Source: Inhella crocodyli (GTDB taxonomy: Bacteria; Pseudomonadota; Gammaproteobacteria; Burkholderiales; Burkholderiaceae_C). Taken from it: 64,000 nt of DNA. The position numbers and the translations under genes are program-made. Location: the NCBI RefSeq assembly GCF_004004565.1, contig NZ_SACM01000006.1, forward strand, positions 62,001 through 126,000, read 5' to 3'. The notes under the pieces are model-generated. The model did no database searches, was not told the DNA's origin, and saw nothing but the letters and a program-made list of their open reading frames with translations. How positions within the stretch are numbered: the stretch's first letter is position 1; every line of letters begins with the position of its first letter. Below, one piece after another: positions 1 to 9,677 of the stretch.

Positions 1-1
1 G

Positions 2-556
2 GTGGAAACCGCCACCGCGGCCGATGCCTTCACCGACGACGACGTCCTCAACCTCGTGGTCAACGCCGCCAACACGGTGTTCGACGCCAAGGTGACTTTG
101 ATCGGCGTCGAGCAGTTCACGCCCTTCATGCGCATGGTGCTGCTGCAAAGCATCGACCAGCGCTGGCGCGAGCATTTGGCGGCCTTGGACTACCTGCGCC
201 AGGGCATCCACCTGCGCGGCTACGCCCAGAAGAACCCCAAGCAAGAGTACAAGCGCGAGGCCTTCGAGCTGTTCTCGCAGTTGCTCGACGCGGTGAAGCT
301 GGAGGTGACCCGGGTGCTGATGAATGTGCGCATCCAGACCCAAGACGAAGCGCAGCGCGCGGCCGAAGCCGCAGCGGCCCAGGCCGAGCAGGTGCGCAAC
401 GTGACCTACACCCACCCCAACGAAGACGGGTCGGTGTCGCAGGAGCCGGCCGGCGGTCCCTCCCTGGCGGACCAGTACCCCGGCGTTGGACGCAACGACC
501 CCTGCCCCTGCGGCAGTGGCAAGAAGTTCAAGTTCTGCCACGGCAAGCTGGCCTGA
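2..556 (+). CDS. secA: Protein translocase subunit SecA, C-terminal part
   Basis: This is the last 184 codons of SecA, the ATPase that drives preproteins through the SecYEG channel. The reading frame is open at the window edge, so the start lies upstream. The visible part covers the helical scaffold/wing end (an [20 protein letters not shown]-type stretch near residue 57), a variable acidic linker, and the C-terminal zinc-binding tail with [14 protein letters not shown]. The tail's three cysteines and histidine bind zinc and contact SecB and phospholipid. A terminator follows 35 bases after the stop. Only the 5' truncation by the window is unusual. Identification is secure because the zinc tail and the preceding helical stretch are diagnostic. 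Confidence 0.97.
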   Translation: METATAADAFTDDDVLNLVVNAANTVFDAKVTLIGVEQFTPFMRMVLLQSIDQRWREHLAALDYLRQGIHLRGYAQKNPKQEYKREAFELFSQLLDAVKLEVTRVLMNVRIQTQDEAQRAAEAAAAQAEQVRNVTYTHPNEDGSVSQEPAGGPSLADQYPGVGRNDPCPCGSGKKFKFCHGKLA

Positions 557-591
557 CACCCGCCCGCCTGCCGTCCTTCGATTTCTAGAAT

Positions 592-617
592 GGGCCGAGT
601 TCTTCTCGGCCCTTTTT
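592..617 (+). terminator. Rho-independent terminator after secA
   Basis: An 8-bp perfect stem, GGGCCGAG (592-599) and CTCGGCCC (605-612), encloses a TTCTT loop and is followed by TTTTT. It would end the secA transcript. It finishes only 13 bases before the argJ start codon. A possible -10 hexamer, TAGAAT (586-591), directly abuts the left arm, so an argJ transcript from that promoter would begin inside the hairpin. Confidence 0.8.
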
Positions 618-630
618 CATTGCCGCCACC

Positions 631-1860
631 ATGCCCGTTCAACTGCACAGCCCCGACCCCGCCCAACTCCTGCCCGTGGCGGGGGTTCGCATCGGCACCA
701 CCCAAGCCGGCGTTCGCAAGGCCAACCGCCGCGACTTGTCGGTGTGGCTCCTGGCACCCGGCACCAGCGTCGCGGGCGTGTTCACCCAGAACCGCTTTTG
801 CGCCGCGCCGGTGCAGGTGTGCCGCGAGCACCTGCAGCACGGTCCGGAGGTGCGCGCCTTGTTGATCAACACCGGCAACGCGAACGCCGGTACCGGCGCG
901 GACGGACTGGCGCGCGCCCGGCGCACTTGTGCGGCGCTGGCCGACCAATTGGGCCTCGCCGAGCAGCAGGTGCTTCCGTTCTCGACGGGCGTCATCATGG
1001 AAACGCTGCCGGTTGAGCGCATCGAAGCGGGCTTGCGTGCCGCGATCGATGCGGCCCGACCCGATGCGTGGTTGGAGGCCGCGCAGGCCATCATGACGAC
1101 GGACACCTTGCCCAAGGCGGCTTCGCGCCAAGTCACCATCGGCGGCAAGGCCGTCACGCTCACCGGCATTGCCAAGGGCGCCGGCATGATCCGTCCCAAC
1201 ATGGCCACGATGCTGGGTTTCGTGGCCACCGACGCCTGCGTGGCTCCGAGCTTGTTGCCGGCCCTCGTGAAGGAGGCGGCCGACGCCTCGTTCAACCGCA
1301 TCACGGTCGATGGCGATACCAGCACGAACGACAGCTTCTTGCTCATGGCCACCCACCAAGCGGGTCACGCGCGCATCGACGCCTTGGATTCGGTCGAGGC
1401 GGCCCTGTTGCGCGACGCCTTGAAGAGCTTGGCGGTGGAACTTGCCCAGGCCATCGTCCGGGACGGCGAGGGCGCGACGAAGTTCATCACGGTGCAGGTG
1501 GACGGTGGGCGGGATGCGGCCGAAAGCCGTCAAGTGGCCTATGCCATCGCCCACTCCCCCTTGGTGAAGACCGCCTTCTTCGCCAGCGACCCCAACCTGG
1601 GCCGCATCTTGGCGGCGGTGGGCTATGCCGGCATCCCCGATCTCGACCAGTCCCTGATCGACATGGACTTGGGGGACGTGGCCGTGGTGCGCGAGGGCGG
1701 CCGGCTGGCGAACTACGTGGAAGCGGAAGCGGCCCAAGCGATGGCGGCCAGCGACGTGCGGGTCCGCGTGCATTTGAATCGCGGCGCGGCCAGCGAAACG
1801 GTGTGGACCTGCGACTTCAGCGAAGACTACGTCCGCATCAACGCCGACTACCGGTCCTGA
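631..1860 (+). CDS. argJ: Bifunctional glutamate N-acetyltransferase / ornithine acetyltransferase
   Basis: ArgJ recycles the acetyl group in arginine biosynthesis: it moves acetyl from N-acetylornithine to glutamate and, in bifunctional forms, also uses acetyl-CoA. The 409-residue length is normal for the family. The self-cleavage signature [16 protein letters not shown] is present; cleavage before Thr193 would give alpha and beta chains with Thr193 as nucleophile. The start [10 protein letters not shown] is the first ATG after the terminator. The gene is convergent with the SPOR-like gene and abuts it exactly (stop at 1860, the other stop at 1861). The protein is cytoplasmic. Whether it is mono- or bifunctional cannot be told from the sequence alone. 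Confidence 0.95.
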   Translation: MPVQLHSPDPAQLLPVAGVRIGTTQAGVRKANRRDLSVWLLAPGTSVAGVFTQNRFCAAPVQVCREHLQHGPEVRALLINTGNANAGTGADGLARARRTCAALADQLGLAEQQVLPFSTGVIMETLPVERIEAGLRAAIDAARPDAWLEAAQAIMTTDTLPKAASRQVTIGGKAVTLTGIAKGAGMIRPNMATMLGFVATDACVAPSLLPALVKEAADASFNRITVDGDTSTNDSFLLMATHQAGHARIDALDSVEAALLRDALKSLAVELAQAIVRDGEGATKFITVQVDGGRDAAESRQVAYAIAHSPLVKTAFFASDPNLGRILAAVGYAGIPDLDQSLIDMDLGDVAVVREGGRLANYVEAEAAQAMAASDVRVRVHLNRGAASETVWTCDFSEDYVRINADYRS

Positions 1861-3231
1861 TCAGAAGCTGACCGAGCGGGTACGCCATCCGCGGGCGACC
1901 ATGGTGGCGTTGAGGATGGCCGCTTCTTCGCGCGTCGCAAAGGGGTAGACCGCGGCGCGCCAGCCCTCGGGGGTCTCGATGACCTCGCCGTGCAGGCCCG
2001 CCTGCTGGGCCATGGTGGCCTTCAGGTGCTCGGTCATGCGCGCCAACATCGCCTCGGCTTCCGCGCGGGTTTTCCAAGCCGGGCTCACCAAGGCGATCAG
2101 CGGCCCCTTGGCCGGCACACCCGGACGGATGGACTCGGGTGTCGCTGCGCCTCTGTAGGCCCCAGAACTTGTCTCTGCCCCGGACGGGCCGGTGGCGTTG
2201 CGCGCCGCGTCGGTGGGCGCGGGGCCTGGGGTTGGGGGCGCCGACCCGGCTTCTGCGCGTGCCGTGGCCTTGCTCGCCAACATCGGTGGCGGTGGCGGGC
2301 CGCGGCGGTTGGGCAGCGGTTTCACCAGTTGCGGGCGGATGTCGGGTGGCGGCTCGTCGTTGGTGCCCGAGGCAGAGACGGCGGCGGCCGACGCTGCGGC
2401 TGTTGCGGTGCTGGCTGCGGTGGCTGGCGCTTGCGGCAGGCCGGAAGCGGCCGTGGCCGTGGTGGGCGGGGCGCTGGCCTCGGTTGGGGGAAGTGCGGTT
2501 GGGCCGGAAGCCGGCTCGGGACCCGCCGCCGCACTCGCGGGTGCGCTGGCCACCGTCGCTGGGCCGGAGGGCGCGGAGGCTTCGGAGGTTTCCGGGGCGA
2601 CTGGGCGGCTCCACCACCAGCCTGCTGTCCCTGCCGCGGCCGCGACAAGCGTCAGCACCCACAGGCCTTGAAGCCGTCGGCGATGCCAATGACGCGGACC
2701 GTCCACCACGCTGCCGTCGGCCGCCACCAGCACGCGGCGCCGTTCTTTGCCCACGTCGATGGCCGCGCTGATCAACCACAACTCCACCGGCCAACCGCCC
2801 CCGGAGTGTTCCGCCAAGGGGCCGTCGACGTCGATGCGGCGCTGCGGCCATGCGCGCTGGCCCTCGTCCTCGCCCTCTTGCTGGGGGGCGACAGACAGCC
2901 CGTGGGCCGCCGCGAAGCGTGCGGCGCGTGAGGCGCTGATGCCGTCGATGAAGGCCTCGCTGAACACCGGCCACGGGGCGTTCGTGGCGCGCTGCGCGCG
3001 CACCAGTCGCTCCCAATGCCGCCGTTTGGGGGTGGGCGTTGCTGGGCTGGGGGCCGGTCCGGATGCCTCGCTGCCGTCCATCGTCGGCTCGACCCCTTGG
3101 GGCGGACGCAGGAAGGGCAGGGCGACCCAGCCGATGCTGTGCACCTGGCTTTCGTCGATGCGGGCCGCGAGCGGATGGCGGTTGTGCCAAGCGACGACGG
3201 CTTGCTGGATGGCGCGCGAGGTCGGGGTCAT
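1861..3231 (-). CDS. SPOR-domain-like membrane protein
   Basis: A 456-residue protein with a cytoplasmic N-terminal region, one membrane segment near residues 188-207 (LWVLTLVAAAAGTAGWWW), and a long Ala/Pro/Ser/Thr-rich linker. The C-terminal module of about 85 residues (AWKTRAEAEAMLARMTEHL ... EGWRAAVYPFATREEAAILN) resembles SPOR domains, which bind denuded glycan strands at the division septum. That assignment rests on fold-like pattern, not on a diagnostic motif. I chose ATG at 3231 (MTPTSRAIQQ); an in-frame ATG at 3261 would leave only 8 bases before the divergent methyltransferase gene. It is convergent with argJ. The exact role is unknown. Confidence 0.6.
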   Translation of the reverse strand: MTPTSRAIQQAVVAWHNRHPLAARIDESQVHSIGWVALPFLRPPQGVEPTMDGSEASGPAPSPATPTPKRRHWERLVRAQRATNAPWPVFSEAFIDGISASRAARFAAAHGLSVAPQQEGEDEGQRAWPQRRIDVDGPLAEHSGGGWPVELWLISAAIDVGKERRRVLVAADGSVVDGPRHWHRRRLQGLWVLTLVAAAAGTAGWWWSRPVAPETSEASAPSGPATVASAPASAAAGPEPASGPTALPPTEASAPPTTATAASGLPQAPATAASTATAAASAAAVSASGTNDEPPPDIRPQLVKPLPNRRGPPPPPMLASKATARAEAGSAPPTPGPAPTDAARNATGPSGAETSSGAYRGAATPESIRPGVPAKGPLIALVSPAWKTRAEAEAMLARMTEHLKATMAQQAGLHGEVIETPEGWRAAVYPFATREEAAILNATMVARGWRTRSVSF

Positions 3232-3269
3232 GGTCTTGGGTCGCGCATGGTAGGTCGACAATCCACGGC

Positions 3270-4469
3270 ATGAGCCCGATCCCGGATGACGATACCGCGC
3301 AATTCCTGGCGCTTCTCGCGGCCGCGTTCCAAAGCGGCCACGCTTGGCACCGCGCGCAACTGACGGCGCCCACGCCAGCCGCAGGGGACCTCGAGCGCCT
3401 CTTGCTGCGTCCAGTGCAGTTGAAGGGCCAGGCCTGCGTCCAAATGGTGTGGCGACACGCGACCAAGGACCTGACCCAAAACCTTCCTCCTGATGCTGCT
3501 GTGGCGGCTGTGGCCGAGCGCCTGGGCCGGGACTTTCGTGCGGCGGCGCTGTGGACGCCGGAGGCCCATTGGCAGCTGGACGTCAAAAAGAAGCGGGCTT
3601 TGCTGAGCCGGCATGCCGTCGCCCCGGCGGCCACTGCCGCCGTGCCGGCGGGGCACAACCGGGAGAAGCCCCGCTGGCTGGATGCGAACGATCCCGCTTG
3701 GCAGGCCTTGGGGTTGATGCAGCGGGCCCAGGGGGCGCCCGTGCCCGTGCCGGCGATGGCGCGCAAATGGCGGCAAATCAATCACTTTGTGGAGATCTTC
3801 GACGCGGCCCTGCGTCAGGCCGACTTGCCGATGGGGCAGCCCGTGCGGGTCGCCGACTTCGGCTGCGGTCGGGGGTACCTCACCTTCGCCGTGCACGCTC
3901 ACCTGAGGCGCTTGGGTCGGCCAGCCGACGTGGTGGGGGTGGAGTTGCGCGAGGCCCTGGTGGCCGAGACGGAAGCCTTGGCGCGCCAACTGGGTTTGGA
4001 CGGGCTGCACTTTGCCCAGGGCGATGTTGGGCATCAATCCGTGCGGCCGCTGGACGTCATGATTGCCCTGCACGCCTGCGACACCGCGACCGACCATGCT
4101 TTGCACCACGGACTGCGCGCTGGCGCGGCCGTCATCCTGACGGCGCCTTGCTGCCACAAGCAGTTGCGCGGGCAGCTTCAACCGCCGGGCGTGCTGCAAC
4201 CCCTGTTCAAGCACGGCGTGCATCTGGGGCAAGAGGCGGAAATGCTGACCGATGGTCTGCGAGCGCTGTGGTTGGAGGCGCAGGGCTACGACACGCAAGT
4301 GTTCGAGTTCGTGAGCCTGGAGCACACGCAAAAGAACAAGATGATCTTGGCCACCCGACGGCCTGTTCGGGTGCCCGCCCGCGAGCAGCAGGCGCGCGAG
4401 CAGGCGCAGGCCTTGAAGGCGTTTTGGGGGGTGCGGGAGCAGGCCTTGGAGGCGCTGTTGGGACCCTGA
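3270..4469 (+). CDS. SAM-dependent methyltransferase (Methyltransf_32-like)
   Basis: A 399-residue predicted class I methyltransferase. A glycine-rich SAM-binding motif I, VADFGCGRGYLTFA, lies near residue 195. An acidic residue at the end of strand 2 (VVGVELREALV) and a later APCCHKQLR segment fit the Methyltransf_32 type found in proteins acting on RNA or glutathione-like substrates; the substrate here is unknown. The N-terminal 170 residues (WHRAQLTAPTP ... LDVKKKRALLSRH) have no domain I recognise. The ATG at 3270 follows the divergent SPOR-like gene by 38 bases. A hairpin at 4472-4500 lies just after the stop. The protein is probably cytoplasmic and stands alone. Confidence 0.75.
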   Translation: MSPIPDDDTAQFLALLAAAFQSGHAWHRAQLTAPTPAAGDLERLLLRPVQLKGQACVQMVWRHATKDLTQNLPPDAAVAAVAERLGRDFRAAALWTPEAHWQLDVKKKRALLSRHAVAPAATAAVPAGHNREKPRWLDANDPAWQALGLMQRAQGAPVPVPAMARKWRQINHFVEIFDAALRQADLPMGQPVRVADFGCGRGYLTFAVHAHLRRLGRPADVVGVELREALVAETEALARQLGLDGLHFAQGDVGHQSVRPLDVMIALHACDTATDHALHHGLRAGAAVILTAPCCHKQLRGQLQPPGVLQPLFKHGVHLGQEAEMLTDGLRALWLEAQGYDTQVFEFVSLEHTQKNKMILATRRPVRVPAREQQAREQAQALKAFWGVREQALEALLGP

Positions 4470-4924
4470 ATCCGCCCGGGAACGTCGTGTTCCCAGGCGG
4501 AGAGGGCGGCAAGGGGATCGGTGGAGGGCAAGACGCGGCGGCGTGGGGCCCTCAACCCCGGAAAGCCGGCAAGCGGGCGCAAGCGCAGCGAGCCAGACGC
4601 GCGCAGCCCCACCCGACCCAGGGCCCAGCCCGAGGGGTCGCGAATCCATGGCTGGGTCTCGCGCTGTCATGGCGACCATCTTCTTCGGCGCGGCCCGTTG
4701 ACCAAGCTTGAAGTTGACGTGGATTGGGCTGCCTTCAATTTGCACTCGAAATGCCCACCGCTTTTGATGGGAGTCAAGGCACCTTCCCCGGTGAGGCCCA
4801 CCAAGTCATGGGGCTAGAATCGCGCCCGTTTTGAACCGGCAGATTGGGTGAAGGCCTGGGCTGCCGGTTTCGCGTTGCGTTTCGGCGCCTCGCACCTCCC
4901 TGCACACGGACTCCACGCGCAGAC
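4470..4924 (+). other. Non-coding gap upstream of coxB, with hairpin and candidate promoter
   Basis: I see no convincing gene in these 455 bases. A hairpin occupies 4472-4500: outer arms CCGCC/GGCGG and inner arms GGGAAC/GTTCCC with a GTCGT loop. It could end the methyltransferase transcript although no T run follows. TAGAAT at 4815-4820, in GGCTAGAATCGC, is a good -10 candidate for the cox genes, with no clear -35 at the right distance. The same CTAGAAT string occurs before argJ and, on the minus strand, before the lipoprotein gene at 36572. Confidence 0.4.
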
Positions 4925-6109
4925 ATGAACCACAACATCCAATCCCTGCATCGCCTGGGCGCTTGGGCCCGCAACGGCCTCGCCATGGGCGCCTTGCTGG
5001 CGGCTCAAGCCAGCTGGGCCGTGAACGACCTGCCCGGCGGCCCCGCCGTCAACCAGGTCAATCTGCCGCCTCCGGTGACTCAAATTGCCACGTGGCAGAT
5101 GGGCTTGCACAACATGATGTTGTGGATTTGCTCGGCCATCTTCGTGGCGGTGTTCGGCGTGATGTTCTATTCGATCTTCAAGCACCGCAAATCGCGGGGT
5201 GCGAAGTCGGCCAACTTCCACGAGTCCGTGGCCGTCGAAATCGCTTGGACGGTGGTGCCGTTCTTGATCGTGATCGCCATGGCCTTGCCCGCCACGAAGG
5301 TGGTGGTGGCCATGAAAGACACGACCAACGCCGACCTGACCATCAAGGCCACGGGTTACCAGTGGAAGTGGGGCTACGACTACCTGAAGGGCGAAGGGGA
5401 GGGCATCGCTTTCTTGTCGACCCTGGACCCGGCCCAGCGCGCGATGAGCGACAGCGGCAAGCCGGACCAAGTCGACGACTACCTGCTGAAGGTGGACAAC
5501 CCCTTGGTCGTGCCCGTCGACAAGAAGGTGCGCATCATCACCACCGCGAACGACGTGATCCACGCGTGGATGGTGCCGGCCTTTGGCGTGAAGCAAGACG
5601 CCATCCCGGGCTTCGTGCGCGACACCTGGTTCCGCGCCGAAAAGGTGGGCGACTATTACGGCCAATGCGCCGAGTTGTGCGGCAAAGAGCACGCCTACAT
5701 GCCGATCCATGTGAAGGTGCTGAGCCAGGCCGATTACGCCACCTGGGTGGCCGAACAGAAGAAGGCCATGGCCGCGAAGGCCGACGATCCCAACAAGGTG
5801 TGGGACCTGGCCGGCCTGATGGCCCGCGGCGAGAAGGTCTACAACGCCAACTGCGCCGCCTGCCACCGAGCCGACGGCAAGGGCGCGGGTCCCATCAAGC
5901 CCCTGGACGGCAGTGCGATTGTTCTGAACGAGCCCGAGAAACAGATCCAGATCCTGTTGCAGGGTGCCGGCAATGGCGCGATGCCTGCCTGGAAGCAACT
6001 CAATGACACCGAGTTGGCGGCCGTCATGACCTACACCAAGAATTCCTGGAGCAACCAAACCGGCAAGGTCATCCAGCCTGCTGAGTTTGCGGCGGCTCGC
6101 GCCAAGTAA
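4925..6109 (+). CDS. coxB: Cytochrome c oxidase subunit II with C-terminal cytochrome c domain
   Basis: Subunit II of the aa3/caa3-type terminal oxidase passes electrons from cytochrome c to the dinuclear CuA centre. The 394 residues show an N-terminal signal-like segment, two membrane helices (about 60-82 and 103-122), and a cupredoxin domain. CuA ligands are visible: His213 and the motif CAELCGKEHAYM (Cys248, Glu250, Cys252, His256, Met259). A fused cytochrome c domain follows, with heme motif CAACH (310-314) and likely axial Met353. I chose ATG at 4925 because the protein then opens directly into its signal segment. It is the first gene of the cox cluster, 18 bases before coxA. Confidence 0.96.
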   Translation: MNHNIQSLHRLGAWARNGLAMGALLAAQASWAVNDLPGGPAVNQVNLPPPVTQIATWQMGLHNMMLWICSAIFVAVFGVMFYSIFKHRKSRGAKSANFHESVAVEIAWTVVPFLIVIAMALPATKVVVAMKDTTNADLTIKATGYQWKWGYDYLKGEGEGIAFLSTLDPAQRAMSDSGKPDQVDDYLLKVDNPLVVPVDKKVRIITTANDVIHAWMVPAFGVKQDAIPGFVRDTWFRAEKVGDYYGQCAELCGKEHAYMPIHVKVLSQADYATWVAEQKKAMAAKADDPNKVWDLAGLMARGEKVYNANCAACHRADGKGAGPIKPLDGSAIVLNEPEKQIQILLQGAGNGAMPAWKQLNDTELAAVMTYTKNSWSNQTGKVIQPAEFAAARAK

Positions 6110-6127
6110 TTTGCCGAGGACAACAAC

Positions 6128-7762
6128 ATGAGCGCTGTACTCGATCCGCACGGCCACGCGGCCGGCCACGCCCACGACGATCACCACGACCACCACGCCC
6201 CCACGGGTTGGCGTCGTTGGGTGTTCGCCACCAACCACAAAGACATCGGCACGCTGTACCTGCTGTTTGCCTTCGCCATGTTGATGATCGGCGGCCTCTT
6301 GGCCCTGGGCATCCGCTTGGAATTGGCGAAGCCGGGCCTGCAGTACGTGAACCCGGAACTGTTCAACCAGTTCACCACCATGCACGGCCTGATCATGGTG
6401 TTCGGCGCCATCATGCCGGCCTTCGTGGGCTTCGCGAACTGGATGATTCCGCTGCAGATCGGTGCCAGTGACATGGCCTTCGCGCGGATGAACAACTTCA
6501 GCTTCTGGCTGATGATCCCGGCCGCCGTCATGCTCGTGGCCTCGTTCTTCATGCCGGGCGGTGCACCTGCCGCAGGCTGGACGTTGTACGCGCCCCTGAC
6601 CCTGCAGATGGGGCCCTCCATGGACGCTGGCATCTTCGCGATGCACATCCTGGGCGCCTCGTCGATCATGGGCTCGATCAACATCATCGTCACCATCTTG
6701 AACATGCGCGCGCCTGGCATGACCTTGATGAAAATGCCGATGTTCGCCTGGACCTGGCTGATCACCGCCTACCTGCTGATCGCCGTCATGCCCGTGCTGG
6801 CCGGTGCCATCACCATGACGCTGACCGACCGCCACTTCGGCACCACGTTCTTCAACCCGGCCGGTGGTGGCGACCCGGTGATGTACCAGCACATCTTCTG
6901 GTTCTTCGGCCACCCCGAGGTCTACATCATGATCTTGCCGGCCTTCGGCATCGTCAGCCAGATCGTGCCGGCCTTCGCCCGCAAGCGCCTGTTTGGCTAC
7001 GCCTCGATGGTGTACGCCACGGCCTCGATCGCCATCCTGTCGTTCATCGTGTGGGCCCACCACATGTTCACGACCGGCATGCCGGTGACGGGTCAGTTGT
7101 TCTTCATGTACGCCACGATGCTGATCGCCGTGCCCACGGGCGTGAAGATCTTCAACTGGATCGCCACGATGTGGCGCGGTTCGATGACCTTCGAAGTGCC
7201 CATGCTGTGGGCCGTGGGATTCATCTTCGTGTTCACGATGGGCGGTTTCACGGGCCTGATCCTGTCGATGGCGCCTGTGGACATCCAGATCCAGGACACC
7301 TATTACGTGGTGGCCCACTTCCACTACGTGCTGGTGGCCGGTTCGCTGTTTGCCCTGTTCGCTGGCGTCTACTACTGGGGCCCGAAGTGGAGCGGCGTGA
7401 TGTACAGCGAGTTCCGCGGCAAGCTGCACTTCTGGCTGTCGCTGCTGTTCTTCAACGTCACCTTCTTCCCGATGCACTTCTTGGGCTTGGCCGGCATGCC
7501 GCGACGCTACGCCGACTACCCCTTGCAGTTCGCCGACTTCAACCTGATCGCTTCGATCGGCGCCCTGGGCTTCGGCCTGATGCAGGTGTACTTCTTCCTG
7601 TTCATCGTGCTGCCCATGATGCGCGGCAAGGGTGAGAAGGCCCCGCAGCGGCCCTGGGAAGGTGCCGAAGGCTTGGAATGGGAAGTGCCGTCGCCGGCTC
7701 CCTTCCACACCTTCGAGACGCCCCCGAAGCTGGACGCCACGGCCACCAAGATCGTTGGTTGA
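6128..7762 (+). CDS. coxA: Cytochrome c oxidase subunit I
   Basis: The catalytic subunit of the heme-copper oxidase holds heme a and the heme a3-CuB site and pumps protons. It has 544 residues and twelve predicted membrane helices. [17 protein letters not shown] contains the His and Tyr that are cross-linked at CuB, and further heme/CuB histidines lie in the WAHHMF and [12 protein letters not shown] segments. A His-rich N-terminus ([18 protein letters not shown]) precedes the first helix; such tails are common in betaproteobacteria but could bind metal. It sits between coxB and a 36-residue assembly protein, one base after its stop. Confidence 0.98.
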   Translation: MSAVLDPHGHAAGHAHDDHHDHHAPTGWRRWVFATNHKDIGTLYLLFAFAMLMIGGLLALGIRLELAKPGLQYVNPELFNQFTTMHGLIMVFGAIMPAFVGFANWMIPLQIGASDMAFARMNNFSFWLMIPAAVMLVASFFMPGGAPAAGWTLYAPLTLQMGPSMDAGIFAMHILGASSIMGSINIIVTILNMRAPGMTLMKMPMFAWTWLITAYLLIAVMPVLAGAITMTLTDRHFGTTFFNPAGGGDPVMYQHIFWFFGHPEVYIMILPAFGIVSQIVPAFARKRLFGYASMVYATASIAILSFIVWAHHMFTTGMPVTGQLFFMYATMLIAVPTGVKIFNWIATMWRGSMTFEVPMLWAVGFIFVFTMGGFTGLILSMAPVDIQIQDTYYVVAHFHYVLVAGSLFALFAGVYYWGPKWSGVMYSEFRGKLHFWLSLLFFNVTFFPMHFLGLAGMPRRYADYPLQFADFNLIASIGALGFGLMQVYFFLFIVLPMMRGKGEKAPQRPWEGAEGLEWEVPSPAPFHTFETPPKLDATATKIVG

Positions 7763-7763
7763 C

Positions 7764-7874
7764 ATGGACGCCGAACAGCGCAAAGCCAACCGCCGCCTGG
7801 GCTTGATCTTGGCCAGCGTGGCGCTGGCCTTCGCGGTCGGGTTCATGGCCAAGATGGCGTTCTTGACGAGTTGA
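7764..7874 (+). CDS. Cytochrome oxidase small assembly protein (36 residues)
   Basis: A tiny gene of 36 codons, MDAEQRKANRRLGLILASV then a hydrophobic stretch ending AKMAFLTS. It is a charged N-terminal tail plus one membrane helix (about residues 12-32). It starts one base after the coxA stop and ends four bases before ctaG. Proteins of this size and position are annotated in related Burkholderiales as cytochrome oxidase small assembly proteins, so the call rests mainly on context and topology. It is too short for many gene finders. The function, perhaps stabilising CtaG or subunit I during copper insertion, is inferred. Confidence 0.75.
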   Translation: MDAEQRKANRRLGLILASVALAFAVGFMAKMAFLTS

Positions 7875-7878
7875 TTCC

Positions 7879-8454
7879 ATGAAGCGCTGGAGCCGAGCGT
7901 TGCATCGCGACAACTTGCACCTGGTGGGCAAGTTGGTCGTGGTGTGTGCGTTGATGTTCGGGTTTGGCTACGCCTTGGTGCCGCTGTACCGGGCCATTTG
8001 CGAAGCCCTGGGCATCAACGTGCTGAGCGAGGTGGAGCGCCGCGACCTGGCCAAGAACTCGCAGATCGACAGCAGCCGCTGGGTCACGGTGGAGTTCGAC
8101 GCCAATGCGCGGGGGCCTTGGGACTTCAAGCCGGCGAAGAACTTCGTGAAGGTCCATCCGGGCGAGTTGGTGACGGTGAACTACACCTTTCGCAACCGCC
8201 AAGATCGGACCATGGCCGCGCAGGCCATCCCGAGCTATGCGCCGAAGCAAAGCATGGCGCACTTCCACAAGTTCGAGTGCTTCTGCTTCAACGAGTACAC
8301 CTTGGCGCCGGGTGAAGAGAAAGAGTGGCCGGTGGTGTTCGTGGTGGACCCCAAGTTGCCCAAAGACGTGACCACCATCACCTTGTCCTACACCTTCTTT
8401 GAGGTGCCGGGCAAGAAGCTCGCGCAGGCCAAGCCGGCCAAGGCAGGCGCATGA
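7879..8454 (+). CDS. ctaG: Cytochrome c oxidase assembly protein CtaG/Cox11
   Basis: CtaG (Cox11) delivers copper to the CuB site of subunit I. The 191-residue protein has one N-terminal membrane anchor (about residues 16-38, LVGKLVVVCALMFGFGYALV) and a periplasmic Ig-like domain. The copper-binding CFCF motif is in FHKFECFCFNEYTLAPGEE, and a further conserved Cys (RAICEALGINV) follows the helix. Start ATG 7879 gives the family's usual length. The stop overlaps the next gene by four bases (ATGA), indicating translational coupling within the cox operon. Confidence 0.96.
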   Translation: MKRWSRALHRDNLHLVGKLVVVCALMFGFGYALVPLYRAICEALGINVLSEVERRDLAKNSQIDSSRWVTVEFDANARGPWDFKPAKNFVKVHPGELVTVNYTFRNRQDRTMAAQAIPSYAPKQSMAHFHKFECFCFNEYTLAPGEEKEWPVVFVVDPKLPKDVTTITLSYTFFEVPGKKLAQAKPAKAGA

Positions 8455-8690
8455 GCGAGGCCGGCCAAGACCTGCGGGAAGCGGTGCAGCGCCCCGCTTC
8501 GTTGGGTCAGACGATGCGGGCCGTCGCGTGGTCGTTTTTTGGCGTGCGCAAGGGCGCCGAGCACGAGCGAGACATCGCCAAGCTCAACCCGGTGCACGTG
8601 ATCATTGCCGGTGTCGCCGGCGCCGCCCTGTTCGTGACGGCGTTGGTGGTGCTGGTTCGGTGGGTGATTGCCAGCGGCGTCGCCGGCTGA
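8451..8690 (+). CDS. DUF2970 family membrane protein
   Basis: A 79-residue protein with a short polar N-terminus and one or two closely spaced hydrophobic segments (VHVIIAGVAGAALFVTALVV and following). The WSFFGVRKG segment and the position between ctaG and coxC match the DUF2970 family seen in betaproteobacterial oxidase clusters. No enzymatic motif is visible. It overlaps ctaG by four bases and lies 34 bases before coxC. A small auxiliary or assembly role for the oxidase is likely but inferred only from position. Confidence 0.8.
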   Translation: MSEAGQDLREAVQRPASLGQTMRAVAWSFFGVRKGAEHERDIAKLNPVHVIIAGVAGAALFVTALVVLVRWVIASGVAG

Positions 8691-8724
8691 GCGAAAAACT
8701 GTTTAGAGAACAAGGAGAAGCCTC

Positions 8725-9615
8725 ATGGCAGGTGCAACCCATAGCAGCGGCCAAGCGCCGTACTACTTCGTTCCAGGGCCCTCGCGCCACCCTGCGCTGG
8801 CGTCATTGGGGCTGTTCTTCGTCATCCTGGGCGCCGGCCAGTGGATCAACGGCCATGGTTGGGGCGCGTACTCCTTGGCGTTTGGCCTCTTGTTCTGGCT
8901 GTTCGTGCTGAAGCAGTGGTTCGGTGATGCCATCCGCGAGAGCGAGGGCGGCCTGTACAGCGACCGCATCGACATCAGCTTCCGCTGGAGCATGGGCTGG
9001 TTCATCTTCTCCGAGGTGATGTTCTTCGCGGCCTTCTTTGGCGCCTTGTATTGGGCCCGGGTCCACTCGGTGCCCATGCTGGGCAACCTCGAGCACACCT
9101 CCTTGCTGTGGCCCGACTTCAAGGCCCTGTGGCCCAGCAGCAACCCTGGCATGACGGCCTCGCCCGCCGGCACGATCGAGGCCTTCCAGACCATCGGTCC
9201 CTGGCCCCTGCCGACGCTGAACACGGCGCTGTTGCTGACCTCGGGTGTGACCCTGACCATCGCCCACCATGCCTTGGTGGCCGGCAACCGCGCGCGCACC
9301 ATCGCCTTCATGTGGATGACCGTGCTGCTCGGCGTCGTGTTCCTGTTCGTGCAGGGCTACGAGTACATGCACGCCTACCGCGACCTGAACCTGAAGCTGT
9401 CCAGTGGCATCTTCGGCAGCACCTTCTTCATGCTGACGGGCTTCCACGGATTCCACGTGTTCGTGGGCATGCTGATGTTGCTGTTCATCACCCTGCGCCT
9501 GCAAAAGGGCCACTTCACCAAGGATCGCCACTTCGGGTTCGAAGGCGCCGCTTGGTACTGGCACTTCGTGGACGTGGTGTGGTTGGGCCTGTACGTCGTC
9601 GTGTACTGGATGTGA
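8725..9615 (+). CDS. coxC: Cytochrome c oxidase subunit III
   Basis: Subunit III is the seven-helix, cofactor-free subunit that stabilises subunit I and its proton uptake path. The 296-residue product carries typical family segments: SMGWFIFSEVMFFAAFFGAL with the buried glutamate, FLFVQGYEYMHAY, and the end GAAWYWHFVDVVWLGLYVVV. A Shine-Dalgarno-like AAGGAGAAG lies about six bases upstream of the ATG. A strong terminator at 9632 closes the first cox transcription unit (coxB to coxC). Confidence 0.97.
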   Translation: MAGATHSSGQAPYYFVPGPSRHPALASLGLFFVILGAGQWINGHGWGAYSLAFGLLFWLFVLKQWFGDAIRESEGGLYSDRIDISFRWSMGWFIFSEVMFFAAFFGALYWARVHSVPMLGNLEHTSLLWPDFKALWPSSNPGMTASPAGTIEAFQTIGPWPLPTLNTALLLTSGVTLTIAHHALVAGNRARTIAFMWMTVLLGVVFLFVQGYEYMHAYRDLNLKLSSGIFGSTFFMLTGFHGFHVFVGMLMLLFITLRLQKGHFTKDRHFGFEGAAWYWHFVDVVWLGLYVVVYWM

Positions 9616-9631
9616 TCGACGTCGCCCCATG

Positions 9632-9659
9632 AAAAGCGCCGCCCGTGGGCGGCGCTTTT
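9632..9659 (+). terminator. Terminator after coxC, usable from both strands
   Basis: A perfect 12-bp stem, AAAAGCGCCGCC / GGCGGCGCTTTT, around a short loop (CGTG) follows coxC by 16 bases. The symmetric A-rich and T-rich arms let it act for coxC and for the convergent DUF2909 gene. Confidence 0.9.
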
Positions 9660-9677
9660 GCTTGTCGGTGCGGCGCT

